Positions 1 to 6,421 of a DNA stretch of 33,419 nt are shown piece after piece (the first letter of the stretch is position 1; every line of letters starts with the position of its first letter). A program made the position numbers and the translations under genes. The DNA comes from an uncultured Bacteroidales bacterium (GTDB lineage: Bacteria > Bacteroidota > Bacteroidia > Bacteroidales > Bacteroidaceae), in the NCBI GenBank assembly GCA_902779315.1, contig CACZBC010000025.1, forward strand, positions 1 to 33,419, read 5' to 3'. Below the pieces are notes generated by a model that ran no database searches, was not told the origin of the DNA, and saw only the letters and a list, made by a program, of their open reading frames with translations.

Positions 1-17
1 CCGGTTTGGAAAAAGTC

Positions 18-33
18 GTCTATTGGAATAGAC
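18..33 (+). promoter_or_regulatory. Small hairpin in the leader of the L28 operon
   Basis: GTCTATT (18-24) and AATAGAC (27-33) are perfect complements and form a short stem-loop 19 bases before the rpmB start codon. Ribosomal-protein leaders often carry control structures. Whether this one does is inference, and the upstream part of the leader lies outside the window. Confidence 0.3.
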
Positions 34-52
34 TAAAAAGAGAAGATTAGAA

Positions 53-313
53 ATGTCTAAGATTTGTCAAATTACCGGTAAGAAGGCCATGATTGGCAAC
101 AACGTGTCACACTCTAAGCGTCGCACGAAAAGGACTTTCGACGTGAACCTGTTCACCAAGAAGTTCTACTATGTAGAAGAGGACTGCTGGATCAGTCTGA
201 GCATCAGCGCTTCCGGTTTGCGCTATATTAATAAGGTAGGACTCGACGCCGCTCTCAAGAATGCCGTGGCTCAGGGTTATTGTGATTGGAAGGATATTCG
301 TGTAATCGGTTAA
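53..313 (+). CDS. rpmB: 50S ribosomal protein L28
   Basis: An 86-residue protein starting [11 protein letters not shown], the characteristic L28 N-terminus, followed by a basic stretch ([10 protein letters not shown]) and the conserved [12 protein letters not shown] region. L28 is a small protein of the large ribosomal subunit that binds 23S rRNA. It has only one cysteine near the N-terminus, so it is not the zinc-ribbon form with paired CxxC motifs. It is first in a run L28-L33-DUF4295 that is a common Bacteroidetes arrangement. rpmG follows after 20 bases, so the two are surely co-transcribed. The length is typical for the family. Confidence 0.97.
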   Translation: MSKICQITGKKAMIGNNVSHSKRRTKRTFDVNLFTKKFYYVEEDCWISLSISASGLRYINKVGLDAALKNAVAQGYCDWKDIRVIG

Positions 314-333
314 CCGCTAAACGTTCAGAAACT

Positions 334-522
334 ATGGCAAAGAAAGTTAAAGGTAACAGAGTCCAGGTGATTCTGGAATGCACAGAGATGAAGCAGAGCG
401 GTCTGCCCGGTACATCTCGCTACATCACAACGAAGAACAGGAAGAATACTCCCGAACGCCTCGAGCTTAAGAAGTACAACCCCATCTTGAAGAAGATGAC
501 TGTTCACAAGGAAATCAAGTAA
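334..522 (+). CDS. rpmG: 50S ribosomal protein L33
   Basis: A 62-residue protein beginning [18 protein letters not shown] and ending [10 protein letters not shown], with the L33 core [18 protein letters not shown]. An upstream in-frame ATG at 286 lies inside rpmB. The start at 334 gives the family N-terminus and is preferred. Only one cysteine is present, so this is the zinc-independent C-minus type. L33 sits near the E site of the 50S subunit. It is separated from the next gene by 82 bases that are mostly a 7-bp tandem repeat. Confidence 0.97.
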   Translation: MAKKVKGNRVQVILECTEMKQSGLPGTSRYITTKNRKNTPERLELKKYNPILKKMTVHKEIK

Positions 523-523
523 T

Positions 524-586
524 CGGACAACGGACAAGCGACAACCGACAACCGACATTCTGTAGTCTGTGGTCTGTTGTCTATAG
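524..586. repeat. Nine-unit 7-bp tandem repeat with two opposing halves
   Basis: Five units of the form CGGACAA/CCGACAA (524-558) are followed in the same 7-bp register by four units of the form TCTGTNG or TCTATAG (559-586). The second half is roughly the reverse complement of the first (for example GACAAC against GTTGTC), so the transcript could fold into a long imperfect hairpin. It starts one base after the rpmG stop and fills most of the gap before the DUF4295 gene. Confidence 0.85.
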
Positions 587-604
587 TCAAAAAAATTAAA
601 AACT

Positions 605-763
605 ATGGCAAAGAAAGCAGTCGCTACCCTGCAGACGGGTAGAACCGAAGGTCGTTCCTACACCAAGGTTATCAAGATGGTGAAGAACCCTCAGACGGGC
701 TCCTACTCTTTCGACGAGCAGATGGTTCCCAACGAGGCCGTTAAGGATTTCTTCAAGAACTAA
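605..763 (+). CDS. DUF4295 family small protein
   Basis: A short gene encoding 52 residues, MAKKAVATLQTGRTEGRSYT at the start and VPNEAVKDFFKN at the end. It matches the small basic protein (DUF4295) conserved in Bacteroidetes immediately downstream of the L28 and L33 genes. Position and size suggest a ribosome-associated role, but the function is not established from sequence. Its N-terminus resembles that of L33 (MAKK...). It is the last gene of this operon, because a strong hairpin followed by a T-run begins 22 bases after its stop. The ftsY gene often found next in relatives is absent. Confidence 0.9.
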   Translation: MAKKAVATLQTGRTEGRSYTKVIKMVKNPQTGSYSFDEQMVPNEAVKDFFKN

Positions 764-785
764 GCATTTAGCAAAGATATGATGG

Positions 786-820
786 AAGGCGGGAAGCAAT
801 AAAAGCAGCCCGCCTTTTTT
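786..820 (+). terminator. Rho-independent terminator of the L28-L33-DUF4295 operon
   Basis: AAGGCGGG (786-793) pairs with CCCGCCTT (809-816) around a 15-base loop, and the sequence continues as a T-run to 820. It closes the ribosomal operon before the protease gene. Confidence 0.9.
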
Positions 821-824
821 AATA

Positions 825-852
825 TTCAATGTTCAATCTTCAATCCTCAATG
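825..852. repeat. 7-bp tandem repeat overlapping the M16 protease start
   Basis: Units TTCAATG, TTCAATC, TTCAATC and CTCAATG run without gaps. The ATG in the last unit (850-852) is the preferred protease start, and the ATG in the first unit (829-831) is in frame with it because three units equal 21 bases. Confidence 0.85.
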
Positions 853-2085
853 TTCACAACCTACACGCTTCCCCAAGGCCTTCGCGTTGTCTGTGCTCCG
901 GGACAGACGGATGTGGTGTATCTGGGTATCGCCGTTGATGCCGGGACCCGCCACGAACTGCCGTCCGAGAGCGGAATGGCGCATTTCACCGAGCACATGT
1001 CGTTCAAGGGGACCTCTCGGCGCTCGGCTCGTCAGGTCATTTCGGCCATGGAGAGTGTGGGAGGCGAACTGAATGCCTTCACGGGCAAAGAGGAGACGGT
1101 CTACTATTGCACCTCCCTTCGCGAGCATGCATCCCGCGCCATCGACCTCCTTCTCGACATAGCCCTCGGCAGCACCTATCCGCAGGAAGAGATGAACCGC
1201 GAGGTAGAGGTCGTCATCGACGAGATAGAGAGCTATCAGGACCAGCCCTCGGAGCTCATCTTCGACGAGTTCGAGAGCCTTCTTTTCCCAGGTCATCCCC
1301 TCGGACGCAACATACTTGGTGATGCCGAAACGCTCCGAACCTTCCGTTCAGCCGACATGCAGCGGTTTGCCCGCCGCCTCTATCATCCCGAAAGGATGGT
1401 GCTTTATGTCCTGGGAAATGTGGAGCCCGAGAAAGTGCTCCGTTGTGTGGAGAAAAACATGGCACGTTACGATTGCAATCGTCACACTAGTAAATTGCAA
1501 TCGTCACACTATACGATTGCCAACGTCACACGTGACGTTTCGCACATCACCCGCCATCGTGAAACACATCAGGCTCACGTATTGATTGGAGCCCAAGCCT
1601 TCGCCGCGACAGACCCCCGCCAACTTCATCTCTATTTCCTCAGCAACCTGCTGGGCGGACCAGCCATGAGCAGCCGTTTGAACCTTGCCCTTCGCGAGCG
1701 GAACGGTCTTGTCTATACCGTCGAAAGCAATTGCGTGGCCTATACCGACACAGGCATTTGGGCCATCTATTACGGTTGCGATGCAAAAGACCGCAACCGT
1801 TGCCGCCGACTTGTCCTTCACGAACTGGACAAGTTGACACAACACCCCCTCTCCAGCCACGCCCTCGAAGCAGCCCGTCGGCAGTTCAAAGGGCAGATAG
1901 GCATCTCCTACGACAACTTCGAAAACGTAGCCATCGGTATGGCGAAACGTTACCTCCATTATGGCAAAACGCTCTCCAAAGAACAGCTCTTCGAGCGCCT
2001 CGATGCCATAACGCCGGAAAATCTGCTCCAGACGGCACAATTTGTCTTCTCTCCCGACAAGTTTCTGACACTCGAATACGTCTGA
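850..2085 (+). CDS. M16 family zinc metalloprotease (processing-peptidase-like)
   Basis: About 411 residues from the ATG at 850, which gives MFTTYTLPQGLRVV, the normal start for this family. An in-frame ATG at 829 would add seven residues encoded by a 7-bp repeat and is less likely. The inverted zinc motif HFTEH is at residues 45-49, and the third ligand glutamate lies in VVIDEIESY, about residue 125. The C-terminal half carries the usual SSRLNLALRERNGLVYTVES region that helps form the active site. Such proteins are single-chain M16B peptidases. There is no signal peptide, so it is probably cytoplasmic. The linker between the two halves (about residues 203-232) is encoded by a 22-bp repeat array and reads as an unusual Thr/Ser/His-rich stretch. 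A 10-bp inverted repeat lies after the stop. Confidence 0.93.
   Translation: MFTTYTLPQGLRVVCAPGQTDVVYLGIAVDAGTRHELPSESGMAHFTEHMSFKGTSRRSARQVISAMESVGGELNAFTGKEETVYYCTSLREHASRAIDLLLDIALGSTYPQEEMNREVEVVIDEIESYQDQPSELIFDEFESLLFPGHPLGRNILGDAETLRTFRSADMQRFARRLYHPERMVLYVLGNVEPEKVLRCVEKNMARYDCNRHTSKLQSSHYTIANVTRDVSHITRHRETHQAHVLIGAQAFAATDPRQLHLYFLSNLLGGPAMSSRLNLALRERNGLVYTVESNCVAYTDTGIWAIYYGCDAKDRNRCRRLVLHELDKLTQHPLSSHALEAARRQFKGQIGISYDNFENVAIGMAKRYLHYGKTLSKEQLFERLDAITPENLLQTAQFVFSPDKFLTLEYV
1458..1545. repeat. 22-bp repeat array 1 (four units, inside the M16 gene)
   Basis: Units at 1458-1479, 1480-1501, 1502-1523 and 1524-1545. The last three begin CGTCACAC, and the fourth contains the perfect 6-2-6 inverted repeat CGTCAC-AC-GTGACG. 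The period is exactly 22, and the array is read through as codons, so successive units are translated in different phases. Confidence 0.88.
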
Positions 2086-2120
2086 GCCTTTCCCTTTTTG
2101 TACTTTTATACCCTTTTTCA

Positions 2121-2146
2121 TCCTTGTTAACATAATTTAACAAGGA
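2121..2146. promoter_or_regulatory. Perfect 10-bp inverted repeat upstream of the dockerin protein gene
   Basis: TCCTTGTTAA (2121-2130) and TTAACAAGGA (2137-2146) are perfect complements with a 6-base spacer. There is no T-run after it on the plus strand, so it is a poor intrinsic terminator for the protease gene. An operator for the gene at 2243 or an mRNA end structure are both possible. Confidence 0.5.
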
Positions 2147-2242
2147 AAAGGACACATTTTGTGAAAGAATGTGTAATTTTACGGAGCGAAGTTTAATTAT
2201 ATATAATGTATAATAATGTTTAACCCTTAATATTATATGATT

Positions 2243-5200
2243 ATGAAAAAATTATTTACTCCATTGTTAATGCTTGCAGCGCTGCTCAGCAGCACACAAG
2301 CTTGGGCCGCCACTTACAACCTTATTGTCTGTGGTGTTCAGGTCACTGACGCAAACAAGGACAACATCACGGCCTCTGGTATTTCTGGCTCCATTAGTTA
2401 TAATCCAGATAACAAACGACTGACAATTGGTGCCGGCACGACCATTAATTCGAGTGTCGATGGCATAAACAATACAGGCATCGACGGCCTGTCTATTCTT
2501 TTCGCAGGTGACGCTACCATTAAAAGTGGAGCGAATTCTGGCGCAGGCATTTTCTGTCAGGCGAGAACAACCCTGACATGTTATTCTGGTCCTAAGGCTC
2601 CTAATGTAACCATTGAGTGCACGGGAAATGGTAATGCCATCTGTAGTTACAACGGTTCCAATATTTCTATGTATGCTTTACGCCTCACTGCCAAGGCTAA
2701 AAACAACCATGCAATTTGTTCAAAAATACAAGGAACCCAAACGCCATCTATCTCTTTCGGTTGGACCAAACTCTATGCTTCAGCGCCTAGTGGTTATGCC
2801 GGCTTAACCGGCTTTACAGGCGGTATCAACTTTACCGCATCAACGTTATATGGAAACGAACAAATATCGAGTGGCACCGTGGTCAACAGCTCAGGCGATG
2901 CTTTGAAAGAAGTCTATGTCTATCCTCACGTGATGATTGGCGCTTGTAATCTGGGCACAGGCAAGACTACTTTGACAACTAATAATACAGGCGCCACGTC
3001 TGCATCGGGTACAGTCGAATACTCTACTTCGTCAAAGACGCTGACATTTACCAATGTCAATCTCAATGGCGCAGATCTTTTAACCTTTGCACCTGGCGAC
3101 TTGGCTATCAAGTTCAGTGGTGACGGCACAATCTCCTCCAGCGGCTATACGATGGACTTATATAGCAGCAACACAACAGTAACCAGTGATGGCACAGTAA
3201 CCATTACTTCTACAGGACAGGCTGCTGTGTACGTCAATGGAAGCAAAACCCTTTCCATTAGCGCACCACAATTCATAGCTCAAAGTACGGCAACAGATAA
3301 AAAGGGCCTGTATGCCGGATCAGGTACGGTGACGCTGAATAAATACGGTTCTTCTTGCGTTTACAAGTTTGCTGGTCCTGGTGCTAATATGCAGGTGAAG
3401 AAGCTTGTGATGAATGATATGGACATCTCGACACCAAACAGCTATTGGAATGCTTCAGATGGCTATTCCTACTACAGTGGTGCGATTGCCAAGGGAACGT
3501 CTGTCGGCAATGGCACATGGTTCATGCCAACCAGTTCAATCAGCTACTACAATCTCTGGGTAGCAGGTACGCACATCAAGCAGAACAACACAGAATACTT
3601 CTACAGTCCGTACCTTACTGCAGGTACTGTGAAGTATGATAACAATACGAAGACGCTGACATTAACTGATGCTACAATCTCAGGCCAACCCAGCGACGGG
3701 GCAGCGGAAACAAGATCTGCCATCTATAGCACCATCTCAGGTCTGACCATCAACGCAACAGGAACAAATAACTGGACATCCGATTGGATAACCGTGAACC
3801 TTGGTGGTGGCGGCACCAACACCATTAAAGGCACTGGTGACTTGAAAATTACCTCTAATCAATACCATGCAATGAACGCTTGGAATAATACTGGCATTAC
3901 GCTGGCACGTTCTAGTGGCTCAATGTCCTTAAAGGGTAAAAATCGTGGCATATACGGAAATAACACCACCACTCTAACCATCAACAAGGATGGCTCCGGT
4001 GCCCTTTATAAGTTTGCAGGCGAGGAAGGTAACATTACCAACCTCTCGTCGCTCACTTTCGGCTCTGGTGTGAATATTCAGGATGGGTACCAGTGGTTCA
4101 ATGCTGATGAAAAGGCTGTTTATTACAGGAGCGGTTTGGCAAAGTGTGCCACTATAGACGGAAGCACATCCACATGGATTCGTAGCAACGTCACATGGGA
4201 AACCTATCCTATTTATATCGCCGGCACACAGCTCTATGGAAGTGGTAGCTACGGCAATATTAGTGGTTGCTGGAACAAGTATGTCAAGGGAGGAGATATC
4301 ACATACAATCCCTCAACCAAGACCTTGACGCTCAATAATGCCAAGATAGAGAGTGTGGGAAGTCATGGTATTGAGATGAAATTGGAAGGAAATATCAAAC
4401 TTGTGGGAACAAACAGTTTATCTGCCAAAACTACCAATAATTCTAGGTATAGTGCCATCTGCGCCAATAAATTCAACATTACCATTACTGGTGATGGTTC
4501 ACTCAATGCAACAAGTGACAAGAATTGTGGTATACATGCACACGAGGGCATAGTTACTATCACAGATAATGTGAAGATAGATGCGACGGGCGACTGCGGC
4601 GGTCTCGGAAGTATTTCCAGCGACTACGCAGGAACATTCATTATCTCTGGCAATGCTCAAGTTAAGTCCAACAAGATTACTAATGTTGCAAGCCTTACTC
4701 TCGAAGATGGTCAGACTATCGTAGAACCTTTCAAGGCTGCTTTCAACTCAACGAACAAGCGTGTTGAGGTTAACGGATCTGTTGCTCAGAACGTAGTCAT
4801 CCAGAAAGTTGAGAAGTACGACTTGGCTGTCTGCGACATAGATGTCAATAGCTACAACAAGGACGACATTCTCCGCGACGGTGGTGCGTTCAAGTACACC
4901 CCGAACACAAAGCGTCTGACCATCAAAGATGCAAATATCGACGACCCCAACGTCTCCGAGGGTGTTTACAATTATGGCATCGAAGGCCTGAATATTGCCA
5001 TTGAGGGCGAGAACCACTTCAGGGTCACGGACGATGTCTTCAAAATGAAGAAATCCACTACTTTCAGCGGCAATGGTTCCGTCAAGGGCGAACTGACAGC
5101 AAGCGACGGCTGGGGCATCTATATGAACGGCAGCACCTATACCTGCACCCTCAACGGCCCGAAGTTCGAGTTCACAGGTCAAATAGCAGTTGGTGGTGGT

Positions 5201-5566
5201 GCAAATAATCTTGTAATTGAAAAGGGCGTATTGGCATTCAATCCAAATTCGTCCTCGGATGCTACAATTCTCAGGGTCAAAGGTCTGACTCTCGGCACAG
5301 GCATGATAATCGCAAAACCAGAGGGCGGTGTGTTCGATGACACCACACAAGGCATCGTCGTTAACGGCAGCCTGTATCATGGTCACGCAGTCATCTGTCA
5401 GAAGGGCGACGTGAACGTCGACGGTTCCGTAACCATCGCGGATGCTGTGGCAGTCTTGAACGCAATGGCAGGTCAGGAAGTTGCCGGCAATCCTGATGTG
5501 AACGGTGATAAGGAAGTTTCTATTGCCGACTTCGTAGCAGTCCTGAACATCATGGCAGGTCAGTAA
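2243..5566 (+). CDS. Secreted repeat protein with C-terminal dockerin-like module
   Basis: About 1107 residues from the ATG at 2243 (MKKLFTPLLMLAALL); an in-frame ATG at 2237 only adds two residues. A Sec signal peptide ends near AWA-ATY. The mature protein has five repeats of roughly 210 residues starting near 25, 231, 436, 655 and 859. Each opens with a strand such as YNLIVCGVQV, YNLWVAGTHI or YPIYIAGTQL, followed by a signature like YNPSTKTLTLNNAKI. The repeats resemble beta-helical, carbohydrate-binding-like domains of gut Bacteroidetes. Residues 1056-1107 hold two calcium-loop repeats (DVNVDGSVTIAD and DVNGDKEVSIAD), each ending in MAGQ, which is the type I dockerin pattern. Likely cell-surface or secreted. 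Ligand unknown. It has its own terminator. Confidence 0.85.
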   Translation: MKKLFTPLLMLAALLSSTQAWAATYNLIVCGVQVTDANKDNITASGISGSISYNPDNKRLTIGAGTTINSSVDGINNTGIDGLSILFAGDATIKSGANSGAGIFCQARTTLTCYSGPKAPNVTIECTGNGNAICSYNGSNISMYALRLTAKAKNNHAICSKIQGTQTPSISFGWTKLYASAPSGYAGLTGFTGGINFTASTLYGNEQISSGTVVNSSGDALKEVYVYPHVMIGACNLGTGKTTLTTNNTGATSASGTVEYSTSSKTLTFTNVNLNGADLLTFAPGDLAIKFSGDGTISSSGYTMDLYSSNTTVTSDGTVTITSTGQAAVYVNGSKTLSISAPQFIAQSTATDKKGLYAGSGTVTLNKYGSSCVYKFAGPGANMQVKKLVMNDMDISTPNSYWNASDGYSYYSGAIAKGTSVGNGTWFMPTSSISYYNLWVAGTHIKQNNTEYFYSPYLTAGTVKYDNNTKTLTLTDATISGQPSDGAAETRSAIYSTISGLTINATGTNNWTSDWITVNLGGGGTNTIKGTGDLKITSNQYHAMNAWNNTGITLARSSGSMSLKGKNRGIYGNNTTTLTINKDGSGALYKFAGEEGNITNLSSLTFGSGVNIQDGYQWFNADEKAVYYRSGLAKCATIDGSTSTWIRSNVTWETYPIYIAGTQLYGSGSYGNISGCWNKYVKGGDITYNPSTKTLTLNNAKIESVGSHGIEMKLEGNIKLVGTNSLSAKTTNNSRYSAICANKFNITITGDGSLNATSDKNCGIHAHEGIVTITDNVKIDATGDCGGLGSISSDYAGTFIISGNAQVKSNKITNVASLTLEDGQTIVEPFKAAFNSTNKRVEVNGSVAQNVVIQKVEKYDLAVCDIDVNSYNKDDILRDGGAFKYTPNTKRLTIKDANIDDPNVSEGVYNYGIEGLNIAIEGENHFRVTDDVFKMKKSTTFSGNGSVKGELTASDGWGIYMNGSTYTCTLNGPKFEFTGQIAVGGGANNLVIEKGVLAFNPNSSSDATILRVKGLTLGTGMIIAKPEGGVFDDTTQGIVVNGSLYHGHAVICQKGDVNVDGSVTIADAVAVLNAMAGQEVAGNPDVNGDKEVSIADFVAVLNIMAGQ

Positions 5567-5618
5567 CAGACGCACTCCCCAGCCTTTTCCAAAGGTAAGG
5601 GAAACTGATACAAGCAAA

Positions 5619-5656
5619 AGCCGCTTCGTCCATAAGGGCGAGGCGGCTCTTTTTTC
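5619..5656 (+). terminator. Strong terminator after the dockerin protein gene
   Basis: AGCCGCTTCGTCC (5619-5631) pairs, with two G-T wobbles, with GGGCGAGGCGGCT (5636-5648) around an ATAA loop, followed by a T-run. It separates the secreted-protein gene from the dcw cluster. Confidence 0.92.
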
Positions 5657-5895
5657 CAAAAACAGCAACACTCTTTTGCCAAAACATCAGCATTTTTCTG
5701 CTAATTCGTCATCTTTCCTCGTTTTTCCCCCACCATTTTGTAATGTCATGAAAAAAGTTTTCAACAACATTTCGTTGGGCTACGTAATGTGCTGAAACCC
5801 CTTTGCTTATGGGCTTTCGCGAAGGTGAAAGGCAAGCACATCGGCAAGTTATCAACAATATAGGCTAACTTGCTAAGAAAAAAAAGTTTAAATAA
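5657..5895. other. Gene-free stretch upstream of the mraZ promoter
   Basis: No convincing gene in either strand. It is A/T-rich with many short runs and contains one clear inverted repeat, GCAAGTTA (5844-5851) with TAACTTGC (5866-5873), spaced by 14 bases that include a TTATCAACA sequence. A 15-codon reading frame at 5748-5795 has no support. Confidence 0.6.
5844..5873. promoter_or_regulatory. Inverted repeat upstream of the mraZ promoter
   Basis: Perfect 8-bp arms, GCAAGTTA and TAACTTGC, with a 14-base spacer, ending 22 bases before the proposed -33 element. It could be a regulator site for the dcw cluster. No factor can be named from the sequence. Confidence 0.4.
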
Positions 5896-5929
5896 TTTGT
5901 GGGGAATTGTGGGGAATTTTATATCTTTG
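5896..5929 (+). promoter_or_regulatory. Bacteroidetes-type promoter of the dcw cluster
   Basis: TTTG at 5896-5899 and TATCTTTG at 5922-5929, a match to TAnnTTTG, spaced by 22 bases. Transcription would start a few bases after 5930, which rules out any mraZ start upstream of it and supports the ATG at 5961. Confidence 0.75.
5900..5914 (+). promoter_or_regulatory. Putative MraZ operator: two TGGGG boxes
   Basis: TGGGG at 5900-5904 and TGGGG at 5910-5914, separated by exactly five bases, lie between the -33 and -7 elements. MraZ of E. coli is known to bind TGGGN direct repeats with 5-base spacers in its own promoter, so the arrangement here fits autorepression. Confidence 0.7.
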
Positions 5930-5943
5930 CAGCAGAAAATGCA

Positions 5944-5964
5944 ATGAAAGCCCCAAATCGATGA
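5944..5964 (+). CDS. Possible six-codon leader peptide coupled to mraZ
   Basis: ATG at 5944 opens a frame encoding MKAPNR whose TGA (5962-5964) overlaps the mraZ ATG (5961-5963) as ATGA. It falls just downstream of the predicted transcription start. The overlap type matches the murG-murC and murC-ftsQ junctions, suggesting translational coupling, but a frame this short may be chance. Confidence 0.3.
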   Translation: MKAPNR

Positions 5965-6410
5965 GATTTACAGGAAGCATAGATGCCAAAACAGACGAGA
6001 AGGGACGTGTCTTCGTGCCTAGCGTCTTCCGCAAAATCCTTCAGAAAGAAGAGGAGGAAGGACTGGTGTTGCGTCGCGACATCTTCGAGAACTGTCTTGT
6101 GCTCTACCCCAAAAGTGTGTGGGATGCTCAGGTCAACTCCGTCAGAGCCCGCACCAATCCTTTCGACCGCCATCAGCGGCAAGGTTTGCGTCTCTTCACT
6201 GCCGATGCTGAAAACATCACCCTCGACAGTGGCGGACGTATGCTCATCCCTCGCCGATACATGGAACATGCCGGCATAAAGAGTGATGTGCGATTCATAG
6301 GAGTTGACGACACTATCGAAATCTGGAGTCGTCAGGCTGCCGAAGGACTGCTCAGCAATCCTGAGGAAGTGGCGAACATCCTGGAAGAGATGATGAAGGA
6401 CGACACATAA
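5961..6410 (+). CDS. mraZ: Transcriptional regulator MraZ
   Basis: 149 residues from the ATG at 5961 (MRFTGSIDAKTDEKGRVFVP). The frame is open upstream to 5907, but that lies within the promoter. Two tandem AbrB/SpoVT-like half-domains carry the MraZ signatures DEKGRVFVP near residue 12 and DSGGRMLIP near residue 92. MraZ forms a ring oligomer that binds DNA and represses its own operon. It is the first gene of the dcw cluster, with matching TGGGG boxes in its promoter. rsmH follows after 11 bases. Confidence 0.95.
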   Translation: MRFTGSIDAKTDEKGRVFVPSVFRKILQKEEEEGLVLRRDIFENCLVLYPKSVWDAQVNSVRARTNPFDRHQRQGLRLFTADAENITLDSGGRMLIPRRYMEHAGIKSDVRFIGVDDTIEIWSRQAAEGLLSNPEEVANILEEMMKDDT

Positions 6411-6421
6411 TTACATATGTA

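Noticed and set aside
1458-1545. CRISPR array as an explanation for the 22-bp repeats
   Set aside because: Units are contiguous, with no unique 30-base spacers and no cas genes nearby. The variable six bases per unit are far too short to be spacers.
4748-5671. A 307-codon minus-strand frame opposite the dockerin gene
   Set aside because: It would cross the terminator at 5619-5656 and is antisense to a well-defined repeat and dockerin coding region.
5748-5795. A 15-codon frame (MKKVFNN...) upstream of mraZ
   Set aside because: No promoter, no family and no overlap with another gene; such frames are expected by chance in A/T-rich DNA.
5844-5873. Replication origin or DnaA box cluster near TTATCAACA
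   Set aside because: Only one imperfect DnaA-box-like sequence is present, with no dnaA or dnaN and no cluster of boxes.
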